From Bin87 sp965221295 (lineage in GTDB: Bacteria; Chloroflexota; Dehalococcoidia; Lucifugimonadales; UBA3495), in NCBI GenBank assembly GCA_965221295.1, contig OZ244879.1, positions 3,038,001 to 3,102,000 on the forward strand: a stretch of 64,000 bases of DNA, written 5' to 3'. Of the stretch, positions 1 through 7,718 are shown one piece after another (position 1 is the stretch's first letter; every line of letters begins with the position of its first letter). A program made the translations under genes and the position numbers. The notes beneath the pieces were generated by a model. It was not told the origin of the DNA. It made no database searches and saw only the letters and a program-made list of their open reading frames with translations.

Positions 1-252
1 CAGGGGAAACAATATGCGGGCGCCCCAGCGGTCGAGCAGCGCGCCCAGCAGCGGGGCAGACAGGGCGCCGATCAGCCCTGCCAGCGAAAACACCGCCGAG
101 GTGTAGGTGGCGCTGCGTCCAAAAGCATCTCTCAGGGCATGAAAATAGACAGCTTCGCTGCTCTTGGTGCCGCCTTCCACAGTAAGGTTGCCCAGGGAGA
201 GGACGAAAATGACCCAACCGTAGTGAATCCGGGCGCGGACGTTCCTGATCAT
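1..252 (-). CDS. MFS transporter, N-terminal part (runs off the window)
   Basis: The reverse strand reads from an ATG at 252 to the window edge without a stop, giving 84 residues. It starts MIRNVRARIHYGWVIFVLSL, a short charged leader followed by a first membrane segment. A second hydrophobic segment ends in LLGALLDRWGAR, which resembles the cytoplasmic loop 2-3 motif (motif A) of the major facilitator superfamily. The substrate cannot be told from this fragment; it could be any small-molecule MFS permease. It is divergent from the DUF1015 gene to the right. Confidence 0.7.
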   Translation of the reverse strand, partial: MIRNVRARIHYGWVIFVLSLGNLTVEGGTKSSEAVYFHALRDAFGRSATYTSAVFSLAGLIGALSAPLLGALLDRWGARILFPL

Positions 253-638
253 CTACCGATTATACATGCCGGAAGGCCGGGCCGTACTCGCGGCCAGCGC
301 ATCACGCGGCATGGCGTTTGGCAATGCCGCCTTTCCTACCGCCTCCGCGTGGACCGGAACTATTTCGTGGCTCTGATCGATTCAGACGGTTGACCCTTCG
401 GCAATCGTCGTGACGAGCGAGCGCGACTCGGCCACCCGTCGCCGACGCCAGTCAACCATCTCGCAGGAGTGTTGTCCGTAGCGTTCACGGACGGTCACAG
501 AGGCGAGCGCGACGCAGAGCGCCGTGGTAGGTTACGAGTCGGGATCGCCCCCGCTGCGGCCTCACGACAACTGACCGGGTACGAGTCAGACGCCGTAGCG
601 TATAATGCGCCTATTCGTTTCCCGGAGTCAGCGCGCTT
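253..638. other. Intergenic region, divergent promoters expected
   Basis: This 386-base gap lies between two divergent genes. I see no convincing gene in it: the short reading frames have no recognisable content. A TATAAT at 601-606 is a possible -10 box for the DUF1015 gene, but no good -35 hexamer sits 16-18 bases upstream. Confidence 0.4.
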
Positions 639-1925
639 ATGGCCACCCTGAAACCCTTCCGAGGCTGTCGCTTCAACCCCGACCTGGTGGGCAATCTATC
701 CGACGTGATTTGCCCGCCTTATGACATGATAGACCCGGAGTTTAAAGCGGAACTTCAGCGTCGCAGCCCGTACAACGCGGTTCACCTGGAAGGCGGCGAA
801 CAGCCGGACCCGGTGGACCCGCAAGCGGCATACCAGCAGGCGGCCCGGCTGTTCCGTCAGTGGCTAGCGGAAGGGGCCCTGCGCCAGGAGGAGGCGTCCT
901 GCTTCTATCTGATGCGGCATTCTTACCATTTCGGCGGGCGCCGGCGGCAGCACACCGGCCTGTTCACAGACGTGCTGGTCGAGGATTACGACGCCGGAGC
1001 CGTGCTGCCTCACGAGTTCACCCGGGAGCCTGCAGTACTGGACCGGGTGGCGCTGTTGGATGCCTGTCAGGCCCAGTTCAGCCCCATACTGTCGCTGTAT
1101 CGCGACTCGGAGGGAGACCTGCAACGAATCTTTGACGCCGTAATGTCCAACCCGCCAGAGGCCTCGGCGACCACGCCGGCCGGCGGCGACGCTCAGCTGT
1201 GGCGCATTGCCGACGCTGAAACCCAAACCGCCATCACCGATACCTTCGCTGACCGCCCGGTATTCTTGGCCGATGGACACCACCGCTACGAAGCCGCGTT
1301 GCGCTACCGCCGCCGCCAGCGCGACCAAGGGCCAAAAGACCAGAACCAGCCAGCAAGCGATTACGTGATGATGACCCTGGTGGAGTTCGACGACCCCGGT
1401 TTGCTGCTGCTGCCATATCACCGCGTGGTCGGCGGCATGACCGAGGAACAATTCGCCAACGTGCGTTCGGCCATCGACAAGCTCTTCGAATCGCGGCCGC
1501 TGAGTCCTGAAATCACGCCGAAGGACGCGGTCGACGAGGTGGCGCGGGTCGGCGAGAACGCCCACTGCTTTGCCGTCTTCTGGAGCGACTCTCCGCCCAC
1601 GCTGCACACCATGCGTCCTGGGGTGAAATGGGAAGAGTGGGGGCAGCTGGCCGTTTCTGAAGCGTGGGTACTACAGGAACGCGCGCTGGCGCCCGCTTTG
1701 GGCGACAAACTGGGGCAGTGCGTTGACTACAGCCCTGACCATGACGCTATCGTCCAGCAGGTGAACCTCGGCGAACGACAGATGGCCATCCTGCTCAAGC
1801 CGTTCCCCCTGGAACCGTTCCGGCAGATTGTCAGCGCGGGCAACCGGCTACCGCCCAAATCAACGTTCTTCTACCCCAAGCTTCCCACCGGCCTAGTGAT
1901 CAACAGACTGGACGGCAGCCTCTGA
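639..1925 (+). CDS. DUF1015 family protein
   Basis: This 428-residue protein has the family hallmarks: an N-terminal PFRGCRFNP / VICPPYDMI block (residues 6-31) and the conserved FLADGHHRYEAALRYR block (residues 209-224). The length is normal for the family. Members are widespread in bacteria and archaea and are often described as putative HPr-kinase-like or SpoOJ-associated proteins, but the biochemical role is not established and I assign none. The gene stands alone. A palindromic repeat array begins only a few bases after its stop codon and may act as its transcription terminator. Confidence 0.9.
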   Translation: MATLKPFRGCRFNPDLVGNLSDVICPPYDMIDPEFKAELQRRSPYNAVHLEGGEQPDPVDPQAAYQQAARLFRQWLAEGALRQEEASCFYLMRHSYHFGGRRRQHTGLFTDVLVEDYDAGAVLPHEFTREPAVLDRVALLDACQAQFSPILSLYRDSEGDLQRIFDAVMSNPPEASATTPAGGDAQLWRIADAETQTAITDTFADRPVFLADGHHRYEAALRYRRRQRDQGPKDQNQPASDYVMMTLVEFDDPGLLLLPYHRVVGGMTEEQFANVRSAIDKLFESRPLSPEITPKDAVDEVARVGENAHCFAVFWSDSPPTLHTMRPGVKWEEWGQLAVSEAWVLQERALAPALGDKLGQCVDYSPDHDAIVQQVNLGERQMAILLKPFPLEPFRQIVSAGNRLPPKSTFFYPKLPTGLVINRLDGSL

Positions 1926-1931
1926 CAGCTA

Positions 1932-2487
1932 CTATTGCGAGGAGCCATAGCGACGCGGCAACCTCGATGCCTGAGCCAACGGCCGGCCGCCAGCAGAGCC
2001 GAGCGGCCATTGGTTGCGGCCAACGAGATTGCCGCGCTTCGCTCGCAATGACAGACCATGCCACCTGTCATTGCGTGGAGCCATAGCGACGCGGCAACCT
2101 CGATACCTGGGCCAACGGCCGGCTACCGGCAGAGCCGAGCGGCCGTTGGTTGCGGCCAACGAGATTGCCGCGCTTCGCTCGCAATGACAGGGTGGGGGAA
2201 CGGCTCGCGATGACCCACAATCTGTCATTGCGTGGAGCGCTAGCGACGCGGCAATCCCGTCGCCTGGGCGAACGGCCGGCAGGCGGCGGAGCCGAGCGGC
2301 CATTGGTTGCGGCCAACGAGATTGCCTCGCTTCGCTCGCAATGACAGACCATACCACCTGTCATTGCGCGGAGCGCTAGCGACGCGGCAATCCCGTCGCC
2401 TGGGCGAACGGCCGGCAGGCGGCGGAGCCGAGCGGCCATTGGTTGCGGCCAACGAGATTGCCGCGGCCTTGGGCCTCGCAATGACAG
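1932..2487. repeat. Palindromic repeat array, four units
   Basis: There are four units, at about 1932-2054, 2066-2190, 2223-2347 and 2359-2487. Each is an imperfect palindrome whose ends are TGTCATTGCG...CGCAATGACAG, with inner arms GCAAYCTCG and CGAGATTGCC around a GC-rich core. The left arms carry GGAGCCATAGCGACGCGG or GGAGCGCTAGCGACGCGG. The right arms are CGCTTCGCTCG except in unit 4, which has a GGCCTTGGGCCT arm. Short linkers such as ACCATACCACC join the units. The array begins right after the DUF1015 stop and ends about 100 bases before the 3' end of the convergent nitric oxide reductase gene. Confidence 0.93.
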
Positions 2488-2594
2488 TAGAGGAGAGTGC
2501 CCGCTACGGTCGGCCATCCCCCAATCGGGACGCGCGATAGAAGTAGAAGCGGCGAGGCGCGTGGCCCCGCCGCTTCTGGCGTTACACGGGCGCG

Positions 2595-4310
2595 TTACGA
2601 CGCTGGATCGAGCGCCGGAGCCTCCTCAGGCCGGGCCACCGGTACGTCAGCGCGGGACCCCCTGGTGGACCAACCGGTGGAGAGGCCGATCACGAACCAA
2701 CCGATGGCGAGGATTCCGACTCCGAAAATCGTGTCGCCGATGGTGCGGAGCCAGCGGAAGACCTCCAGAACCGGCGTCTGCAAGAACTCGGCGGAACGCG
2801 CGTACCACATGCCGTGCTCCACGCTGGCCCAAGTCTGAGCCAATCCCACGGGCAGCAGGCTGAGCAGAACCATCAGGGCCAGCCCTCCGTTGACACCCCA
2901 GAAGGCCAGGGCCAGGGAGCCCACTCGCCACTGGGCGCGCACGGTCAAAATCCGCAGGCTCAGCAGAGTCAAACCCAGCCCCAGGTTGCCATAGACGCCA
3001 AACAGGGCGGCGTGAGCGTGCACGGAGGTGGTATTCAGCCCCTGCATGTAGTACAGGGCGATGGGCGGGTTGATCAGGAAGCCAAAGAGACCGGCGCCCA
3101 CCAAGTTCCAGAACGCCGACGCCACGAAGAAGAACACCGGCCACTTGTAGTGGTGTATCCACGCGGTGCGACGTGTCGCCGCAAGGGTTTCGTAGGCTTC
3201 GTAACCGATCATCACCAGGGGCATCAGTCCCAGCGCGCTCATCGTGCCGCCGATGACCAGTATGATCGGCGTGGTGCCGGTGAAGTACAGATGATGGAAC
3301 ATTCCCAGCACGCCGCCGGTCAGGTAGAGGATGGTGGTGAAGAGGATGGCCATGGTCGCCGACCTGACCTGAACCAGGCCGAGGCGCACGAAGGTCAACG
3401 CGATGACTGTGGTGGCGAATACCTCGAAGAACCCCTCAACCCACAGGTGGACGACCCACCATCTCCAGTACTCGGCGATGGCCAGGTTGGTGTGCTGACC
3501 CGGGATCAGCCCCGGCGCGTAGAACAGCGCGATGGCCGCCACGGAGAGCATGAAAATCGTCAGGAATTGCCGCTGCTGACCGTCGTTTCCCGCCCTCTGC
3601 CAGGCCCATAGCAACGGCCTCGTCATGAGCAACAGCCACACCAGCAGACCGACGAACAACAGAGCCTGCCACAGTCGCCCCAGGTCGAGATATTCGTAGC
3701 CCTGGTGACCAAACCAGAAGTTGACCCGGTCTCCCAGCGCCTGGTGGATGGCCAACCCCTGGCTGATCATGGATCCGCCCACCACGATCACGAGAGCGAT
3801 GAGGAGGGCGTGTACTCCCAGCCACTGGAAACGAGGTTCGTGGCCTGCGACCAGCGGCGCCAGGCACAGCCCCGTAGCCAGCCAGGAAGTGGCGCTCCAA
3901 AAGATGCCCGTCTGTATGTGCCAGGTGCGGGCCAGCGAGTAGGGCACGAAGTCCGACAGCGGGATCCCGTAGAACGACGTGCCCTCCACGCCATAGTGCG
4001 CCGCGACGATCCCAGTTACGATCTGCGCGGCGGCCAAGCCGCCGACCACCCAAAAGTACCAACGGGTAGCCCGCATGGAAGGCGTGGTTGCGACGTTGGA
4101 TAACGGGTCGGCCGCCAGAGCTTCGCCCTGACTCCGCCAGGTGTCGCGGCTGGCGGCGTAAAACCACGCCAGGCCGCCGATGCCACCGAGCGGCAAAACG
4201 AAACTGATCACCGAGACCACGATCATCACGCCGGTGGGTCGGTTGCCCACCAGATCGTCGGGGGGCCAGTTGTTGGTGTACGCGATGTCGCGGCCGGGCC
4301 GCTCCGTCAC
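2595..4310 (-). CDS. norZ: Quinol-dependent nitric oxide reductase, catalytic part, N-terminus missing
   Basis: The 571 residues match the membrane catalytic part of single-subunit qNOR, which reduces NO to N2O with electrons from quinol. Ligands are kept: His131 in WHIQTGIFW, His288 and Glu292 in HLWVEGFFE, the His339-His340 pair, and His431/His433 in HAHAALFGVYGNLG. qNOR proteins are usually about 750-790 residues, with a first helix and a soluble domain of roughly 150 residues before the TERPGRDIAYTNNWPP segment where this frame begins. The frame continues upstream only through DPFWASWATV before an in-frame TGA, so the GTG start at 4310 is probably internal to the ancestral gene. No separate N-terminal piece is seen in the 400 bases upstream. 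It is either a truncated allele or a pseudogene. Confidence 0.85.
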   Translation of the reverse strand: MTERPGRDIAYTNNWPPDDLVGNRPTGVMIVVSVISFVLPLGGIGGLAWFYAASRDTWRSQGEALAADPLSNVATTPSMRATRWYFWVVGGLAAAQIVTGIVAAHYGVEGTSFYGIPLSDFVPYSLARTWHIQTGIFWSATSWLATGLCLAPLVAGHEPRFQWLGVHALLIALVIVVGGSMISQGLAIHQALGDRVNFWFGHQGYEYLDLGRLWQALLFVGLLVWLLLMTRPLLWAWQRAGNDGQQRQFLTIFMLSVAAIALFYAPGLIPGQHTNLAIAEYWRWWVVHLWVEGFFEVFATTVIALTFVRLGLVQVRSATMAILFTTILYLTGGVLGMFHHLYFTGTTPIILVIGGTMSALGLMPLVMIGYEAYETLAATRRTAWIHHYKWPVFFFVASAFWNLVGAGLFGFLINPPIALYYMQGLNTTSVHAHAALFGVYGNLGLGLTLLSLRILTVRAQWRVGSLALAFWGVNGGLALMVLLSLLPVGLAQTWASVEHGMWYARSAEFLQTPVLEVFRWLRTIGDTIFGVGILAIGWFVIGLSTGWSTRGSRADVPVARPEEAPALDPAS

Positions 4311-4724
4311 GGTTGCCCACGACGCCCAGAAAGGGTCTCACCGGCCGCCATGGCGCGCTGATGCCCCCGCGACAACCTGAATAATTTCGTGTTAGGCGAT
4401 GCAGTGGTCGCGGCGGTGTCGCAAGGCCGGTTCCACATCTACGCAGTGGCCAACATAGACCACGGAATCGAGACTCGGCCCGGCGTTCCCACAGGACAAC
4501 CACAGGACGATGGAACCTACCCGGAAGGAACAGTCCACTATCTTGCGGAACGGCGCTTGCAGAATCTGACTCAGACGACCCCGGATCCAGCCGTCGGCAA
4601 CGATGATCATCAGGCTCAGGGCTTCACCCGCGCCCAGTTGGATGAATCGGGACGGCCGCGATGGCGGGAAACAAATGCCGAATCTCGCCGTCTATGACGA
4701 GATTCGCGCCGCTGAACACAATGG
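4311..4724. other. Non-coding gap upstream of truncated qNOR
   Basis: This stretch of 414 bases lies between the nitric oxide reductase remnant and tRNA-Arg. I translated it on the minus strand looking for the missing qNOR soluble domain and found nothing resembling it. No other gene is recognised. It may be the scar of a deletion. Confidence 0.5.
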
Positions 4725-4798
4725 TACCCCTGGAGGGACTCGAACCCCCGACGCGCGACTTAGGACGCCGCCGCTCTATCCAACTGAGCTACAGGGGC
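4725..4798 (-). tRNA. tRNA-Arg (anticodon CCT)
   Basis: The reverse strand folds as a full cloverleaf of 74 bases. The acceptor is GCCCCTG/CAGGGGT (a G-T pair at the end). The D arm is AGCTCAGTTGGATAGAGC. The anticodon stem GCGGC/GTCGC surrounds loop GTCCTAA with anticodon CCT. The T arm is GGGGG-TTCGAGT-CCCTC. The discriminator is A and CCA is not encoded. It reads AGG codons. Confidence 0.93.
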
Positions 4799-4812
4799 AG
4801 GCCGAAGCGAAT

Positions 4813-4888
4813 TGGTGGAGATAGCGGGGCTCGAACCCGCAACCTCGGCATTGCGAACGCCGCGCTCTCCCAGTTGAGCTATATCCCC
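4813..4888 (-). tRNA. tRNA-Ala (anticodon CGC)
   Basis: The reverse strand gives a 76-base cloverleaf with encoded CCA end. The acceptor is GGGGATA/TATCTCC. The anticodon stem CGGCG/TGCCG encloses loop TTCGCAA, so the anticodon is CGC (alanine, GCG codons). The T loop is TTCGAGC. It lies 14 bases from tRNA-Arg on the same strand, so the two are probably one transcript, read Ala then Arg. Confidence 0.93.
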
Positions 4889-5030
4889 ACTTTGCCCGGA
4901 AGCGGCGCCGTTCTCGACGCGGCTACCGTTCATTCATCGTAGCCAACAATGCCCGCAACTGTCAAGAAACTGCGTCGGCTGACGGCGTTCCGATTCGAGC
5001 GCCAATGGATTCGGCGTTCATTGCTCCGTA

Positions 5031-5039
5031 TGCTAAAAT
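5031..5039 (+). promoter_or_regulatory. Possible extended -10 promoter of the EVE gene
   Basis: TGCTAAAAT is an extended -10 element (TGnTAAAAT) 44 bases before the EVE start codon. No clear -35 box is present. The same motif type precedes nhaA. Confidence 0.35.
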
Positions 5040-5083
5040 GCGGTCAATCTCCGTATACGCGATCCAAACGCCGGGACGCAATA

Positions 5084-5905
5084 ATGCCGCATAACTTCTG
5101 GATGATAAACTGCAACAGGCAAAACTTCGAGATCACTCGAGATCTGGGCTTCTCGCAGCAGGGGTTGAAGGCCGAATACCGGCGCAAAGTGCAGAGGGTT
5201 GAACCTGGAGACCGCATCATCTTCTACGTCAGCGGAGACCGTGTTTTCGCCGCCACGGCTACGGTGACCCAGGGGTACCAAGAAGTCCAGAACGCGCCTT
5301 GGGTCAAGGAAGGCAAGACGGCTTGGCCCTATCGCATCCACATCAAACCGGATGTGGTGCTGAACCAGGAACAGTTTATCGATGCCGGGTTGATCGCCTA
5401 CCGGCTGGAATATCTGCGGAAGTGGCCGCCGGAAGATTGGCACATGGCGTTCCAGGGGAATCTGCACCTGCTGTCCAAGGGCGACTTCTTCCTGCTGGAA
5501 ACCGAGATGTGGAAACTGAAATACGGACGCGAGGCGGCGCTGCTCCGCGTCGACGAAGCCCTGGCGGACGAGGCGGAACGGACCAACGCCCAACGCGACC
5601 GCCGGCGCCGCAACGCGGAACGCGACCCTGAGCGTGCTTCCCGTGGGCGGAATGGGCGAACCCCCGAAAAGGCCGGCCGCGGACCCAACGCCCCGGCGAC
5701 TTCTGGCTCCTCGGCGACTTCCGGCCCCCCGGCAACTTCCGGCGACCTCGCGGGCTTCACCAGTCCGGCCTCCACCAACTCGGAGCAACCTGCGCCCAGT
5801 AAAGGACGGTCCAACTCACGAGGGCGGCGCAACCAGGGCAGGAACCGAGACCGTAAGGTCGTTCCCAACGCCCCCAAAGACCCGCCCAAGTTCGATAACT
5901 GCTAG
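5084..5905 (+). CDS. EVE domain protein with long basic disordered tail
   Basis: The first ~150 residues form an EVE domain (PUA-like fold): the start MPHNFWMINCNRQNFEI, the VEPGDRIIFYVSG strand and the downstream RLEYLRKWP segment are typical. EVE domains bind modified bases in DNA or RNA. After about residue 165 the protein becomes low-complexity, rich in Arg, Asn, Pro, Ser and Gly with an ATSG-type mini-repeat, which suggests a disordered nucleic-acid-binding tail. I chose the ATG at 5084 because the domain starts there; the longer frame upstream is not conserved-looking. Its stop overlaps the convergent queG by 4 bases. Confidence 0.8.
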   Translation: MPHNFWMINCNRQNFEITRDLGFSQQGLKAEYRRKVQRVEPGDRIIFYVSGDRVFAATATVTQGYQEVQNAPWVKEGKTAWPYRIHIKPDVVLNQEQFIDAGLIAYRLEYLRKWPPEDWHMAFQGNLHLLSKGDFFLLETEMWKLKYGREAALLRVDEALADEAERTNAQRDRRRRNAERDPERASRGRNGRTPEKAGRGPNAPATSGSSATSGPPATSGDLAGFTSPASTNSEQPAPSKGRSNSRGRRNQGRNRDRKVVPNAPKDPPKFDNC

Positions 5906-7071
5906 GCTGTCCCGGTTTCGCGCTGGGCCGCGCTGATTTCGGCCCGTACCGCTTCGTCCGGCTCGGCGCTGGCCGCGGCCCGCAGCGCCCTAATGGCGTC
6001 GGCGCCTCCGATGCGGCCCAGGGCCCAGGCCGCGTGCTGCCGCACCAGGGGATGGCCTTCTGACAGGGCCCGCTCCAGCGCCGGAACCGACCCTGCGTCC
6101 CCGAGGTTGCCCAACGCCACGCTGGCGTTGCGCTGCATACCGACCCGCTTGGCCCGCATCATGGGCGTACCAGCGAAGCGCTCGCGAAACTCCGCTTCGG
6201 TCATGTCCAGCAGTTCAATCAGATCCAGGGCCGCCAGGTCTTTTCGGCCAAAGTTGGGATCCGACGTTGCCTTGGCTTTGCGGTTGACCGGACATGCCTC
6301 CTGGCATATGTCGCAGCCGAACACCCACGTCCCCAGGCCCGGGCGCAGGTCAAGGGGTATGGGGCCGCGGTTTTCGATCGTCAGGTAGCTGATGCACCGG
6401 CGGTTATCCACGACATAGGGGGCCACGATGGCGTCGGTGGGACATGCCGGAATGCAACGATTGCACTGGCCGCACGTTTTGGACAGAGGAGCGTCCGGCT
6501 CCAGTCGCAAGTTGGTCACGATTTGACCCAGCAGCAGCCACGATCCGTAGGTGGGGTTCAGGATGTTTCCGTTCTTGCCGAACCAGCCCAGCCCGGCGCG
6601 AGCGGCAACGGCCCGGTCCAGCATTGGCCCATCGTCAACGAACCAGCGGGCCGACAGGGTTCCGTCGCCCTGTTGCAACATGGGATGCTCGGCAAGGGCC
6701 ACCACCAGGCGGCGCATCCGCCGTTTCATCACGCGATGGTAATCGCGAGCCTGGGCGTACCGGGCGACCAGCCCCGTCCCGTCGGCGGGTTGGTCGCTAA
6801 CAGGGTAGTAGTTGAGCCCCAGCGAGATGATGGAACGGGCCCCGGGGAGCAACTCATCGGCGCTGGCGCCTCGTTCAACGCGGGCTTTGGTGAACCATGG
6901 CAAGCCGTCCATCAGGCCGTCATCGATGCGGCGCAGGGCCGTCTCACGTTCAACGGCAAAGTCCGCGGCGTCGGTCACGGCAACCAGGTCGAAGCCGGCC
7001 TCGCGGGCCAACCGGTTGACCAACTCGCGCTGGCCGATGGGATCATCCGCTTCGTGTTGGCGATCGTTCAC
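5902..7071 (-). CDS. queG: Epoxyqueuosine reductase QueG with HEAT-repeat C-terminus
   Basis: This 389-residue enzyme carries out the last step of queuosine synthesis, reducing epoxyqueuosine in tRNA with a cobalamin cofactor and two 4Fe-4S clusters. Two ferredoxin-like motifs are visible: CGQCNRCIPAC (residues 200-210) and CDICQEAC (253-260). The C-terminal 70 residues hold HEAT/PBS-lyase-like repeats (HPLVRQHAAWALGRIG), as usual for the family. The start is a GTG at 7071 that overlaps the stop of the upstream gene as GTGA, so translation is coupled. The longer upstream frame is a shadow of that gene. Confidence 0.93.
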   Translation of the reverse strand: MNDRQHEADDPIGQRELVNRLAREAGFDLVAVTDAADFAVERETALRRIDDGLMDGLPWFTKARVERGASADELLPGARSIISLGLNYYPVSDQPADGTGLVARYAQARDYHRVMKRRMRRLVVALAEHPMLQQGDGTLSARWFVDDGPMLDRAVAARAGLGWFGKNGNILNPTYGSWLLLGQIVTNLRLEPDAPLSKTCGQCNRCIPACPTDAIVAPYVVDNRRCISYLTIENRGPIPLDLRPGLGTWVFGCDICQEACPVNRKAKATSDPNFGRKDLAALDLIELLDMTEAEFRERFAGTPMMRAKRVGMQRNASVALGNLGDAGSVPALERALSEGHPLVRQHAAWALGRIGGADAIRALRAAASAEPDEAVRAEISAAQRETGTA

Positions 7072-7613
7072 AGGTTCTCGTTCTGGTAGCGCCCGGCGTA
7101 TCCTTGGGGAACCGCCACATCCAGCGGAAAGAAGACCAGCTGGGCCACCCGGGCGTCGCGTTGGATTTTGAATCCTCCGGGGTATTGCACGGTCAACAAG
7201 GCCTGGGAGCGCCCGGAATAGCCGGCGTCCCAGACGCCGGTATGGATCGCGACTCCAGAACGCAGCAGGCTGGAACGAGGTCGAGCCAGCGCCATCAGAT
7301 GATTGGGCAGGTTGATAACTTCGTTGAAGGTGAGCAGGTAAGGGCCGGGCTGCAGTTCCAACCAGCCCGCCGCATCGAAACAAAGCTCCGTGTGGGCCGG
7401 CAAGGTTCGGTCCGCGTCGCAGCGGCCGATGGCGCCCGGACCGGCGCCAGCGTCATAGGAAGACACCGACCTCACGGAGATGTCGAAACCGTTGGGTTGG
7501 AGTTGGCGTTCGACGTCGGGACATCCTTCCAGCAAAGGCGGGACGCCGGCGATGAGTTGGGCGATGGCGTCCCGGCTGAGGGCGGCGCTTTTGGCTGGAG
7601 ATTCTGCGTTCAT
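7068..7613 (-). CDS. dUTPase / dCTP deaminase superfamily protein
   Basis: This 181-residue protein has the trimeric dUTPase/Dcd fold. It shows QPNGFDISV near residue 40, the phosphate-binding RPRSSLLRSGV (111-121), then HTGVWDAGYSG (124-134) and a C-terminal GYAGRYQNENL. In dCTP deaminase the catalytic glutamate lies just after the D-x-G-x-x-G motif (I-V-L-E-F type); here the segment reads SQALLTVQY with no acidic residue. I therefore favour a dUTP diphosphatase role over deamination, though either annotation is possible. ATG at 7613 is preferred over TTG at 7622. It forms an operon with queG. Confidence 0.75.
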   Translation of the reverse strand: MNAESPAKSAALSRDAIAQLIAGVPPLLEGCPDVERQLQPNGFDISVRSVSSYDAGAGPGAIGRCDADRTLPAHTELCFDAAGWLELQPGPYLLTFNEVINLPNHLMALARPRSSLLRSGVAIHTGVWDAGYSGRSQALLTVQYPGGFKIQRDARVAQLVFFPLDVAVPQGYAGRYQNENL

Positions 7614-7718
7614 GCCGGTCAAAAACGAACCCGCCGCTTTCGATCTCGTTTAATCCGCGGCGGGCCCATGCCAGTGGATTCCATGCCAGTGGATTCCGGG
7701 TCAGTTGTAGGTTCGGGA

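Noticed and set aside
864..1607. Long open frame on the minus strand inside the DUF1015 gene
   Set aside because: It is a shadow: the plus-strand protein has clear family motifs and the minus translation has none.
1932..2487. CRISPR array as an explanation of the tandem repeats
   Set aside because: The repeats are ~100-base palindromes with conserved cores, spacers are short constant linkers, and no cas genes are present.
1932..2540. Several open frames encoding SLRAKRGNLVGRNQ-like peptides in repeat arrays
   Set aside because: They are translations of the palindromic repeat. The same peptides recur at every array and in both directions.
4725..4888. tRNA genes as the attachment site of an integrated element
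   Set aside because: No integrase nearby and no direct repeat of a tRNA 3' end was seen in the window.
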